64,000 bases of DNA, from NCBI RefSeq assembly GCF_001949145.1, contig NW_019091451.1:717806-781805 (forward strand). Direction: 5' to 3'. Of the stretch, positions 1-11,599 are shown piece by piece. A program made the translations under genes and the position numbers. Numbering within the stretch: position 1 is the first letter of the stretch; each line of letters begins with the position of its first letter. A model generated the notes under the pieces. That model saw nothing but the letters and a program-made list of their open reading frames with translations, was not told the DNA's origin and did not search any database. The DNA comes from Acanthaster planci. Its lineage: Eukaryota > Echinodermata > Asteroidea > Valvatida > Acanthasteridae.

Positions 1-1055
1 CAAATACTAATAGTTTGAAATTGATTCCGGTGAAGTACCCATGTCAAATAACAAAGGTCAGATGTAACAGGGATACAGAAATGTCACACTTTTGGACCCC
101 TTATTTCTGGAGTTACCCACACACAAATGTACCTATCCTTTTTCTTTTTTCCTACGTGTACATGTACGTGTACCAGTCGTCTAAGTAACACACAAGCAGC
201 CATGCTTGAGCAGAAAATTGCACAATTTACAAGCATATACCGGTATATGTAAATTAATTCAGATTCAAAACAAAGACCCTTTCACCATGGATACTACTGT
301 ACATCGGACATGAACCAGGACCTACTTGTTTGCTTGTATTTGTGGCTTGATAGGGAGTGTATTGTGAAGGGGAACTTTTGTCCCAAAAAATGGGTGTAGA
401 GTTGCAAGTGACTCTTGGAGGGCCTCCCCAAATGTCTCCCCCCTCCCAGGCACACTTATGAGAGAAACAATGTGTGGTTTCACCAACTTGGTCACCATGG
501 TCACAAGACAGGAGGTGTTTATGCATGGCGTGTTCTTCATAATACAGACCAACATGCAACTCCGCATGTCATTTTTCAAAACTTCTAAAAGAGTGACTTT
601 GTTCATGTAAAATACAAAGTAGCACCTTCAGGTTTATAAAAATGACTATGTGGGAATAATTAAGCATACTGTGTACATTTGGTGGATGTTTGGTTGGCTA
701 CCAGTTCAAATTAAATGGAGTTGAATTCATTTAAAGTTTCATGTCAAAGTTTTGGCACCAGAAGACTTGATTTCAAAACTTCTGTCAACAATAAGGAAAA
801 TCAGTTTTTCAACTGATGTATTTTAAAGCACCTACATGTAAGAAATATCTATTTAAACATACATGTATAGCCATGAAAAAAAAGCACAAAATTGACAGAA
901 AATGATGAGAAAAGTTTGGCTCTCTTCATTCTCTTACCGTTTACAATCACTCTCACTATACCAACATATTTGACAGGTCTTAAACCTTTTAACCACCAAA
1001 AAAAAAAAATCTTTAAGTTTGGTTGCATCAAAAATGTACAATGAGTACAATATGT
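1..1055. other. Non-coding, nothing recognised
   Basis: AT-rich sequence with short chance reading frames on both strands. No homology, splice-bounded exon or repeat end was recognised. It most likely belongs to the 5' flank or first intron of the RNF38-like gene, or to intergenic DNA. Confidence 0.5.
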
Positions 1056-1265
1056 TCGTTGTGAACGTCATATTTGACAGAATTTTGATGACGTTCGAGA
1101 ATGCCAAAAACGCTGTCACATGTAGTGCTTGAAAATTCCATGTGCGATGTTCATTTTGCCGCATATTTTGGAGATATCCCCACTGAAAATTAAATCAAAA
1201 TAAACAACTTTGTGCATTAAATTATCATCATGAATCGTAGTTTATGTCTCGGATGTCATTTTTGT

Positions 1266-1668
1266 GCAAACGTCATTCAGGTTGACAGATTTTCTTTTGA
1301 GAAACCTTGGTACGAAGAGACAAATCCCGAAGCGTCGCCATTCTGTGGAGGGGCTCATGAATATCAAATGAAAAAGAGGGCGCACTATCTGGGTTGATGC
1401 CAAGGGTCAAGCAGCCCACGATGCAGCAAAACGTTTCTCTAATGGCACCATGCGATAATGACGGAAGCCGCAAAATCGCCACGATTGGTTATTTTAATTT
1501 TGGACTGTGGTTTTCAGAAATGTACTTGAAGAAAATGTGATCGGTCCAGTCGTAAAAGGATGATGGTTTGGGGGTGCTTTTTGCACTTTTTTAAAGCTTG
1601 CATTGTACATTGATCTGATTGCTGATTTTTTGCAGTCATTTTTTTTGACAGAATTGAATGACGTTTGC
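1266..1668. repeat. MITE-like element with AACGTCAT inverted ends
   Basis: A 13-base perfect inverted repeat, GCAAACGTCATTC at 1266-1278 and GAATGACGTTTGC at 1656-1668, encloses about 400 bp. Similarity continues inward: both ends then read towards a TTGACAG/CTGTCA motif. A related half-palindrome (AACGTCAT at 1064-1071, ATGACGTT at 1088-1095) lies just upstream and shares the TTTGACAGAATT stretch with the right end. This structure suggests a non-autonomous DNA transposon family. No target-site duplication or coding capacity was found, so the superfamily is unassigned. Confidence 0.4.
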
Positions 1669-4559
1669 GACTGCCGACTTTGGGACCTAATTATTTTTAT
1701 GAGAGGTATTTTTTAATTTCGTGATTATGGTTTTAATATGTGTAAATATTATCACCTTTCACCACATACAAATCTGTGTAAAGTAACCATAGGGATTATT
1801 ACTTCCCTGTAACTTTTATTTGGATTTCAACAGGTTGTTCGCGTCCGTCAAAAATGCTGATGTTCGAGACTTTAATTAATCAACCCAATTCAGTTGAAAG
1901 ATGGGCACAGTCATCATTGTTCTCGATATCAGACATGACTTCCTTAATTTCATCAGGCATTGGGATTTAATTCACTGGTGTCCACTTCAGGTAAAATAAA
2001 CCCCCAAAGTTGAACATTATCTAATGGTCCATATTTTGAGGAAACTGCCTTATAGATAGAGTTTGGGAGCATGTTGGTCAATGTAGGACACAGTACTGTA
2101 TAGGACTGCAAAATCCCCCCCCTCAAAAAAATGACACAAAACACCAAGACTGATCAGAGACAAAAGCCTGAAAATAAACACAGTCACTCTAAAGTTAAAA
2201 GCTGTATCTACACATGGCAAAATGTTCATGAATTCTATGCTGGATTCAGAATTTGCTTATTTCTACACTGAGAAATAGCGGTATGGTTTATGGTATCAAG
2301 TGTACCCTGTAGCCTCCACTCCAGTCAATGTTTTCTGCAGGTACCGGTACTAGCACACGCAGTGTATGTTGGCATCTATGGTACACTCATAAACCGTACA
2401 CGTAGACGCATAGCATTACAATGTGAACCTACTGAACATACAATGCCATACATTAATAACTCATGCAGCACTCAGGAGGGTGTTTGAACCACGGAAACTG
2501 TTTGGGCCAACATTGCATATTGTGATGTACATATGTATGTACATGTACATGTATATATCTGGTAATGGGTACTGGTACACGTATGTGTTCATCAACACAA
2601 CATGTCCTAACCAGGCATACATGTACATACATGATGTGTACATTTGTACACTGATTCTTACAGTTAATGCGGCTGTATACTGGTATGTTCATGTACATTG
2701 TGTGTTCCTACATCATTGTTTTTTCAGCATGTACATGTATACAATTGTATCACACACACCGTGCATGAGCAGTGTTTTATTACATGGGACATGTCGTTAC
2801 ATCTACATGTACATGTGTGTGTAAATTTTTCAGACTTGGCTCTCCTTTTGGCCCACACCGAGGTAAATAAGATACATTCTACCGTATTTCAACTTGTTCA
2901 TGCTGTGTATCGGTACATGTACATGTACTTGTGACTCCAATGCATCCTGTTTCCAGAGTGGACTGGTTCAGTGGAGTATTATGCAAATATTGGCCTATTT
3001 ATCATTGTTTATTTCAGGTAGATAGTCAAAATTATTGCATTAGGAGTGAACAAGATGTATGATGTACTGGTTGGTCTACAGGTACTGCTATATATTTACA
3101 TGTAGCAGTTCCCAAGGTGGTTCATCCACCCATGAAGCCATAAACAATACCGCATGAGTTCTAATTCCTCCATGACGTGCCTCCATCTTTTCAGTTGGCC
3201 CAGCTACATGTACAATGATGTTTACATGTGCGTACGTGTATCAAAACGTGACAGTTCTATCTTTGAAATGCATGCAAATTGACCCCTAGGTACCAGTACA
3301 TGTGCAGTGCTGTGCATGTAATCCAGGCAATGGTCTACCAGGCATGAGTATTTGGCCTGTGTGTGGATTCTCACGTACGTACCTGGTAAATACATGTACA
3401 CCTGTACATGTACATGTAGCACAAGTACTGTATAGTAGTTAGCAATTGACAGGTGACGGTGAACAGACCACTGAGAATTGGGCTCTTGATTTCGAATATT
3501 GTATGAGGTACATGTGCAGTATGATGTGCAGTCATGCTGGTTTATCTCAGACCATTGTGTGGAACTTCATTGGTTCCCTAGAGGAACATAATTTGTGTGG
3601 GGGGTGGACAGTAACTGTTAGTCTCGGCCCAAGACGTTGGTGATGGTTGCATTTGTTTGCACAACTACTTTTTGTTTCCTATCTCACACCATGCTCATAC
3701 TAACATCTTGGGAATCTTGCATTAATGAGGGTGAAGCTATGTACATGTACAGAAGACCATTTATGTGAACATTATGCTGCATCTGAATCTGTTGTCTAGA
3801 GCTTTATGTTCCCGGTAGGTCTACATGTAGTCTTCATTCCATTGGAAACACATAGAGATGCGCAGACAGTGGACCTAGCTGTAGCTCTGGATGCCTGTTT
3901 TGGATGCAACCTGAATATCTTTGAACAAATCGGAGCTTCCCAGTGAAAACTGGTGGTCATGTTTGTGCATTTCTAATAAGTGTGCCTGATCACCACCCTC
4001 CACAGTTGAATTCTGCATGCAGCATGTATGTCAAGAACTGCCTTTCGACTGACAATAAACCATATTTTGTGATCGCAGGTTGGTTCCTTGGGAAAGCCTA
4101 GGCAGAAAATAAATAAAAAGTAAAATCATTTCCACGAGATGCCCAAAGCTTTAGTGCAAGCAAGCACGCTGGCCTAGTTATTGAGTCATCAGAGGGCACA
4201 CTCTGTGTGATCTGCTGTTGAGCTGTTGCATCTGAGTTAGGACCAAGACCATAAAACCATTTGACCAATATTCAGTGTCACAAAATGGTTTCACTTAACC
4301 TTACCAGAATTACGAGTTTTCTTCATATTGAGGGCATCCGTGCATTGTTGCACGGAACTCTCCTCCCCATCACCCCAAAAAATGGTCATTGTCGGTTATC
4401 AATGGGACCATCTCTCATCATTTGCTCACAGACATTCAAACAGAATCCCATGGGAGTTTTGTTGTATGCAACCACCCCCCCTCCCCCACACATTGGCTCG
4501 TCAGCATTGACGGCTCCATCAGGGTTCAGTAACCTGCCTGGACCCTGCGAGTCTACCCC
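1669..4559. other. Non-coding, rich in TACATGTA palindromes
   Basis: No gene was recognised. From about 2500 to 3450 the sequence is crowded with the self-complementary words TACATGTA and GTACATGTAC and with GTACCGGTA variants. Short reading frames rich in Tyr, Met, His, Val and Cys across this stretch are translations of the repeated word, not genes. Confidence 0.5.
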
Positions 4560-4960
4560 ATCTTAAAAAAACTGGCTCGTTTTCATCAGTCCTTCCTTCT
4601 CACGTCATCATGCCCGTGTCTCTTCTCTCTCCAACTCTGTCTGTCTTTCCCTCCGTGTCTCCTTTTTTTTTTTTTCTTTTGGCCATTCATTGGGCTTTAT
4701 TGCCGTGGGGCATAAAGAGTTGTGTGGCATTACACTGATGCACCGAGGAGCTAGTTTGCAAGTTCAATGGCCCCTGCCGATACCGTGGATTATCTCTCCT
4801 CTCTTTTCCCCCATTCCCCCAGCATTTCTTAGGCCTTCATCATCACTGTTGAGTTTTCCACGGCTATGGGCTTAATTAAGCTGGGGCCGGCCTAGCATTG
4901 GAAGGAGCTTAAATTCGCCTCCGTTGTCGTCTTTGTCTTGTCGGCACAGGGTTTCCAAGT
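4560..4960. promoter_or_regulatory. Candidate cis-regulatory island with homeodomain palindrome
   Basis: This block differs from its surroundings: it is more GC-rich, has pyrimidine runs and almost no TACATGTA words. It contains the perfect 12-base palindrome GCTTAATTAAGC at 4870-4881, whose core is a TAATTA homeodomain site. It also has a GGATTA word (Otx/Bicoid-type) and a TTTATTGC word (Cdx/posterior-Hox-type). Such clusters are typical of enhancers, but individual words occur by chance. The assignment is inference from composition and motifs. Confidence 0.25.
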
Positions 4961-7426
4961 TTTCACAAACGTGAATGCCCATGTACATCAGGTTGGTTTG
5001 ATCGCAGTCCTTAACTTCACTTTAAATGTGCATGCCGGTGTGTTAGTACAGTGCACTTTGGCGGGCAGTGCGACTTGCTGTGGTCATGTGCATTGTGCTG
5101 TATGTGTTGGTTAATTGTCGTACCGGTACATGTACATGTGTTCAAATAATCAGGCCCTAAGACAGAACAGAGCATAACCGAGCCTGACTATTCAACCGAG
5201 TATGTGGAATGCACTTGTACTTTCTTGTCAGTACTTCCATTGTACAAAGACTCTTTATGAATGAACAGTTTGCCTAGATGAGGGCGTGATACAATGAGGC
5301 ATTGTTTCTTGTTTTTGTTCAGCATTCAATGGAGTCCTGGCTCATTGATGAGTTCATTCATGTTTATTGTCACAGGTGTACGGGGGGGGTTATTGCTCTA
5401 GTAGATTGTGATTGTGGAAGGAACTTCCATTTTGTTCTCAGATGTAAAATATGCGGAAAATTTAGCATAAACATCAGTGAGCAATCTATTCATAATATTA
5501 AGCAACTGATAGGAATATCAGTACTTAAAAATTGGCTGGGATAATATCCATACTATGGGCATAGAGCACAGTGCACAATGCACATGTACATGTTCTCACA
5601 GTTAATGAATTCATTTCATTTTGTCCCTGTTGGCATGGTCTTCGGAGTGGCTTCCTTTGTTCGTTCCTACGTTGTCCCCCCCCAACACAGGGGACATCGC
5701 AAAACCCACACAGCCATCCAGTGCTGTCGCTGCTGTGGCGACTGCGAGCGAGGCCCACTGACGCCGTTATTCGCCATTCGGCGTGCATAGAGAGAGAGTC
5801 CGCCAGGGTTTCTGTTGTCGCGTGGCATTGCTCTAATCATCATTCCCGCATTGATTCTCCGAGGGCCTCAGCGTTATAATAACATCAGGGCTTTTTTTCT
5901 TTTGGCTGCAAGAGAAATGGGTATTGATTAAAGAGAAAAGAAATCAGCTAGAATAGTCAGGTGGGTGCACTTTCAGGTCACTCCAGTAGTTACTGCCGGG
6001 TGTACTTTTTTGTTTTAGTTTGTTAGTATTGAGCTTGTTTCAGTTGAATATTTTTAGCATATCGGTACATTCACAGCATAGGAGAGAAAATCGTTCCTTT
6101 AAAAATTGCTGGAATTATTTGAAATCACTGCCTTGAGGCATGCATTCCATATGTAAATCTCGAAAAAAATTGATTTACAGAAAAAAAATCAAACTTACAA
6201 TGGCACAATTAAAACATACAATGTACATGCTGAATTAATTTTTTTTAATTCATTATTTTCCTAACGATATTAGGAATGTACAAAAAATCTGTAAAAACTA
6301 ACAAGATGTTGATAAGGTGTCTAGTTGGTGTAGGGTGTGTTTTTCTGTTGGTGCACCAATCAGAAGACTTTTTGCATCTATTGTGATGTACATGTACATG
6401 TATATGAAATTAAAATAACAAAACAAAAAACCCCTCCAAGATCACTGCAAGAGTGCGTCAATGGAAAGATTTCCCATAAAACTTTGAATACCCCTGTTGT
6501 AATTATTCAGGCAGTTTTTATCATCACAACACCCTTTGAGTGCGCCACCCTGTGTTGTACCTTAATTGTGCCTTACCCTGTACCCAACCCTTTGTACTAC
6601 ACAGTACCTTACCCCATGCCCTACCCTGCTCTTGTGAGGACCCCCTTGATACGAGCTCTACATGCCACCGGCACACTCCTGACTGACACGCCTGTGTTCT
6701 TTTGACAAGGGGTCAGCAATAATTAATAACTTCGGAATACTATCTGTTGAGTCATATGCTTCATGGGTAAGATCAGTATTATGTTGTCTACAGATTGACC
6801 AAACGACAATGACAGTATTGTGACTAAACGCTGATCGGGCCAAGTCCTCTCCCTCCCCTGCCAACATTAGCTGCCCGTCACGGTTAATTGGTTTCTGTAG
6901 CCTGTTGCAATGACACAGGTGTATCCTCAGTGCAGATACACATCCTTGATGACAGGGAGTTACATGTATACCATGCACACGTAACTTTGCAACAGCAAAA
7001 TAACTTAATTGGTTACAAGTCATCACTTGAGCAAGGATTTGGGATGGTAGAGCGGGGCACACCCTATTTTGAATTTTGGCCAGCCACTCAGTGGAACATG
7101 TTTAGTAAGTTCAATCTTTGAAGGGCCACTCCCTTGCGGTCTCACTGCGCACCATGAGTAACGGCACTTGACAAGGCATTCCTCTCCTTAGATCTGCCCA
7201 ATTTACTCTAACTTGACAACTTCCTGTGATTGCTATTGAGAAGTGAAGAATGCTGTTACACACTCAGTCACATGAGTGAAAGAGTACAGGATGGAACTTG
7301 TAGTCCTGGAATTACACATACACCCAGTCGGCACATGCACACTACGTCGTTGAGGAGTGTGTTCCCTTGTCCAGTTTCATTGAAATGCCAGCAGAAATTG
7401 TGCATAGAATGACACGTAGGTTAGTG
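4961..7426. other. Non-coding; a GC-rich island at about 5640-5960
   Basis: No gene was recognised. The stretch 5640-5880 is GC-rich and CpG-containing and passes into a poly-T and GATTAA-containing segment to about 5960. It could be another conserved non-coding element. Its overlapping 70-102 residue reading frames have no recognisable domain. The rest is AT-rich. Confidence 0.4.
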
Positions 7427-8004
7427 AAGCCCTGTCCGCACTGGACTTTATTTTCCGAGGATTTTACCGAGCCGATGGGAATATGAAAAATGGGCAAATT
7501 TTACCACCGTCCGCACTTGGACTTTTGACGTGGGGATTTTTACCGAGATGCGTGGGAAAAGTAACGAGCTGTCACTTTAATGGCACACAAGGGCGCTTTG
7601 CGTGACCTTTCATGTTCACCCTTTGACACAAGCCCGCGCGCACCTTTTACAAACTTCCAGTCGTGACAGTTCTTCCAATGATACATTGGTGGCCCCAATT
7701 AAACTTACGATTGTTTCAGTGTACATGTACGTGTGAGCCTGACCTTGCCAGTACATGTAAATCGGATGTACGCTTCCATGAGCTGCTTTTACCGACTTGC
7801 ACTGTCCGCATTAGACTTTCTGTCTTGGGAAAAGTGTCTCGGGAATTCTTCCTGGCCAGAAATTGGCCGGTAAAAATTCCCGCGCGGCTTGGGAAAAGTA
7901 ACCGAGAGGAAGTCTTCCGGGGACATCCACACTGAACTTAAAATGGGCAAAGTACTCATCGTCTTGGTAAGTTTGCCCCAAAAATTCCAGTGCGAACAGG
8001 GCTT
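7427..8004. mobile_element. Non-autonomous DNA transposon relic with AAGCCCTGT ends
   Basis: The left end reads AAGCCCTGTCCGCACTGGA from 7427 and the reverse complement of the right end, finishing at 8004, reads AAGCCCTGTTCGCACTGGA. The two 19-base ends differ at one position. The interior (about 540 bp) has repeated words such as TGGGAAAAGT and CCGAG and no transposase frame. The end sequence resembles the GGCCCTGTTCGCACTGG-type termini found in several small DNA transposon families. No clean target duplication could be delimited, so superfamily assignment is open. Confidence 0.6.
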
Positions 8005-11000
8005 AAGTAGAAATGACCCGTGCAGCATGCATAACCAGTGCGCGTCATGTAGCATTTTGACTGATACTTCAACCTGTTCACAAAACAGTGCATGCCTTCC
8101 TTTCTGCTTGTTGTGCATCCGCTCATACGGAGCCCCGTGAAATTGCCTACTTTCTGTCTCTCTCTGTCCGGTTTTGTGGACTGCAAAATTTATGGACACG
8201 TGTAGAGTTAGGAAAGCGTCTATCCTTTGTCATCCGTAAGCCTTCCCCACCTGCCATAAATCATCCCCCTCCTTCCCTTATGACCAAAACTAACTTTAGT
8301 GGCGTACAGGACAGCCAACTCATAAATGTACATGGTTAATTCCACTTTTCTCTCCATGGATTCTGATCAGTTTGTAGATAGACCAAGTGTTCTCCCCCCC
8401 CCCAAAAAAATAAGGCCCCCTGTGTCCCATCCCCCAATAAAGTTGACCCCATTTGTTCTGTTGAGAAGGGCCTCGTTTGTTCACAGACTGAGTACCTCTT
8501 TTGTTTCACTCCCACTCCCTTCACTCCAAAGGCTCCACCTCATCCTATCCAGACACTGCAACTTGGTAGGAAGGAAACCAACCCCCCCCCATTGCAGCCA
8601 GGCCAGCTGGCTCACTCTGCCCATCCCCAAATTGGTCAGATTTCCTCTGAAAAGAGAGTTTCCTCTCTTGTCTTATGACTCCTCATCCATGACACTCATG
8701 CACGCAGACGCACGCGCACACAGGGAGGTTGAGTGTCTTGTCATAGACCCCGTCCGTCAGATCTCGGGGGATAATCCTCTGACGGGATCAAGGCCCTCAG
8801 ACCACAAGTATTCCTGTTTTGTCTCAAACGTTTTTCTTCAGCCCATGGGTTTGCATTCACAGATGCCCAGACAACCTGCACGCGCGGTGCATTTGAATAA
8901 CCACCCTTTTTGGCAGACTGAAATTGACCGAAAACAGGGTTTGTCCTGAATGGTCTTAACTGTGTTGTGAACACTGTTCATGTTTTGCCTGAGCAGAAAA
9001 TGTTTAATAACTAGAATGCATACTAGACAGAGTGCATCATAAGTAAGTATGCACATCATTATGCTGCCCCACACTTATGTGCATGTACGGTGTATGTACA
9101 GTGGCACACTGTATGGAAGATCTATACATGTATTTCTGATTCTGTAATTTGTGAGTTGATCTGGGGAAATCCTTCTCATGACGAAATTTGTCGTTTTTAT
9201 GCTGTTTTCAAAACTGTTTAATTTGTCATTGTACGTGTACATGTACATGTGTAGGTTGTCTGTAACTTGAGTTATGCTCTCAGAAAGTTTAAAAAAGAAC
9301 AGCTGACCTCATTTTGAGAAATCAATCTTTAAAGTTTTCAGTTTTAATTTCATTGAGATTACTCAAAAACTGCACTGACTGAACGGTTGCATGAAAAAAG
9401 ATTTTATTTGAATATTAACAACTGAAATTGTTAAAAAAAATCTCTGCAGTTGTCCAAAAAAGAACTAGTTTGCCATTTTCCCTGAAATGAGTTAGGCAAC
9501 ATCTGATGGGTTTTGCCAAATGAATTCCCCACCAACCACACACAGGTGCGATATAAAAGTGACTTCTCTAAAGTTGCCAAGGTAGGCATAAACTGTAGCT
9601 GGGCCTATTCCAGAGCAAACTCACACAGAGTTTAAGGTTTTGCGTTTCTCAAAACCACATTGAACAAAAATGTGAAATGGCACAGGAATTTTCGTAGGTG
9701 TGGCGCAGGGGTGCAAAAGTCATCGTCAGCAACAGGGCCTGCATTGTACGCTTGCCAATGTATCGTATGGTGTGACGGATGGATAACCTGTTTTGGAACA
9801 CTGCCAAAAAAAATGGCTGTTGATAAGCAGTGATACATTACCATACATTGCACTGAATGGACTGCGCCCGGGATAATTGGTTGAAATGAGACGGGCCCAC
9901 TTTAGGTAATCATTTTAATTTTTAACAGCAGCGGAATTCATAAAATGACACATTGATAAAAAGCTGGGGGTAAAAACTACAAGAGGCCGTGGCAAATTAC
10001 ATAGGTCAGCAGTTGGCTTTCAAAAAACAATGTATAATTTGTTTGGAACCGTACATGTACATACAGTGCATGTACAGCATGTGATTTCAAGGGGAAATAT
10101 TTTTATTCTATTGCTGTGTTATTGTTTGATGGATTACAAATGGCTAAGGTACATGTACATGCACAGATGAATTGAATGAACCGTATTTCCCCACATTTTA
10201 TACTCATTGCGCTTGAGTTGCAACGGTGTTACGATGAATTTCTCTTGTTGCACAATAGCGACCATTTATTTTTCTAACATGCTATTATACCGGTAATGTG
10301 GGACAGTGAAGTTCAGGCGAGCAAGCAGTAATTGCCTGAGGACAGCACCTGCAGAGGATTCTCAGTCAGGTGATTTTTGTCTGTCAGCTTTCAGTTTACA
10401 CAGATGTGCGTGGAAACATGCTGTGTCTTGGAAGTCTCTCAACATTCTGCCGTACATCTACATGAAACTGCCAATAGAAAGACACAGATTCGAAAATGTG
10501 CCGTATGCGCCTCTGCGGACATGGTTTGCTCCCTGCAGTGCCTTTGCCCATCATATTACTTCACATGACAAACCTCTTCCTTGACGGCAGTCAATGGGAT
10601 TGTTCTCACAGTCTTTATTTTGCCATACAAGTTTAAGAAGAGACCCCCCCAACCCTTAAAGAGTGGAACAAACACTTTCACACAGGACAGGGCCTTTCTC
10701 CCAACTCACAAAGAAGGTGACCTGCAAAAAAAAAAAATATTCAACCACAGTACAGTGAAAAGCTTGGACATGAGGGCAGTGTGGTCTCTCTTGCACACAC
10801 TTCATGCATGGGGTTCGGGCTGATCATTGCTGCTTTGCTCAGGTGCTGCTGTTATGGGGAGAAATTGAGGTCGGGTCGGGGTCAGTCCTGGTGAAGATTT
10901 GCCCTCAGGCAAAGTGATGCATGATTCATGATGTGTGACAGACCGTACCACTTTGGACCAAATGGGGGTGGGTCCCTGTGAAATAAAGCCCTGCTGGTCA

Positions 11001-11051
11001 GAATTCGTATGGTAGTGTTCATGCACAATGTGCAGTACACAATAGCGTAGG
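8005..11051. other. Non-coding, nothing recognised
   Basis: Contains a C-rich stretch (about 8220-8660) that leaves a 207-codon chance frame open on the + strand, scattered TACATGTA words and poly-A/T runs. No exon, RNA gene or element boundary was recognised. Confidence 0.5.
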
Positions 11052-11107
11052 ATGTACATGTACAGTACATGTACATGTACATGTACATGTAGAGTACGTG
11101 TACATAT
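11052..11107. repeat. (TACATG)n microsatellite
   Basis: Nearly pure hexanucleotide array of TACATG units, self-complementary in register, with minor interruptions. It is the longest run of the palindromic word that is scattered through the first 34 kb. Confidence 0.8.
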
Positions 11108-11510
11108 ATGCACGTCTTGTTTTGATTAACTATTCTGTACATTATTTTACTCTGTACTATGCCTCTTAACTCACAGGGAAATACATGTACACGAAAACAA
11201 GTGAAAAACAATTCTGTTTTTCAAAGACGATACGTGTACTTCATGAAAAACATAGATTTTGACATGCATATTTGAATACCGTACCTGTAGTAGACAGGTT
11301 ATTTTTGGAAAAGCTAACTTTTAGGGTTCGAATTTGCATGTCAGAGAAATTAATGTCAGATCATACGCACATGTACTCTGGTTTTGACATTGATGGATTA
11401 TGTGCAGCAGACTGCAATTGCCATTAAGGCTGCATAAAAAGTAATTTCTGGTTTCTCATCTGAGACTGCACACCAGAATTGGTGCTGTACCCATTTCTTT
11501 TTGTTAAAAT

Positions 11511-11585
11511 GGACTGAAACAGGATTTGAACCTGTACCATCCAGAACTGTGCACTGGTGCTCATTCAACTGTGCTATTTGGCCTT
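11511..11585 (-). repeat. tRNA-like SINE fragment or tRNA pseudogene
   Basis: On the - strand, an A-box-like segment (TAGCACAGTTGAATGAGC, 11576-11559) precedes a perfect B box (GGTTCAAATCC, 11532-11522). The B box is flanked by a five-base T-arm stem, ACAGG with CCTGT. The spacing fits an RNA polymerase III internal promoter. The acceptor stem does not pair over seven bases and the anticodon arm is irregular, so this is not an intact tRNA. A tRNA-derived SINE head is the simplest reading. The downstream body extends leftward on the + coordinates but its end was not defined. Confidence 0.5.
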
Positions 11586-11599
11586 GATGTTGGTGTTGC

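Noticed and set aside
8326-8949. 207-codon + strand reading frame
   Set aside because: Lies in a C-rich stretch that suppresses stops. The translation shows no domain, and there are no splice or conservation cues.
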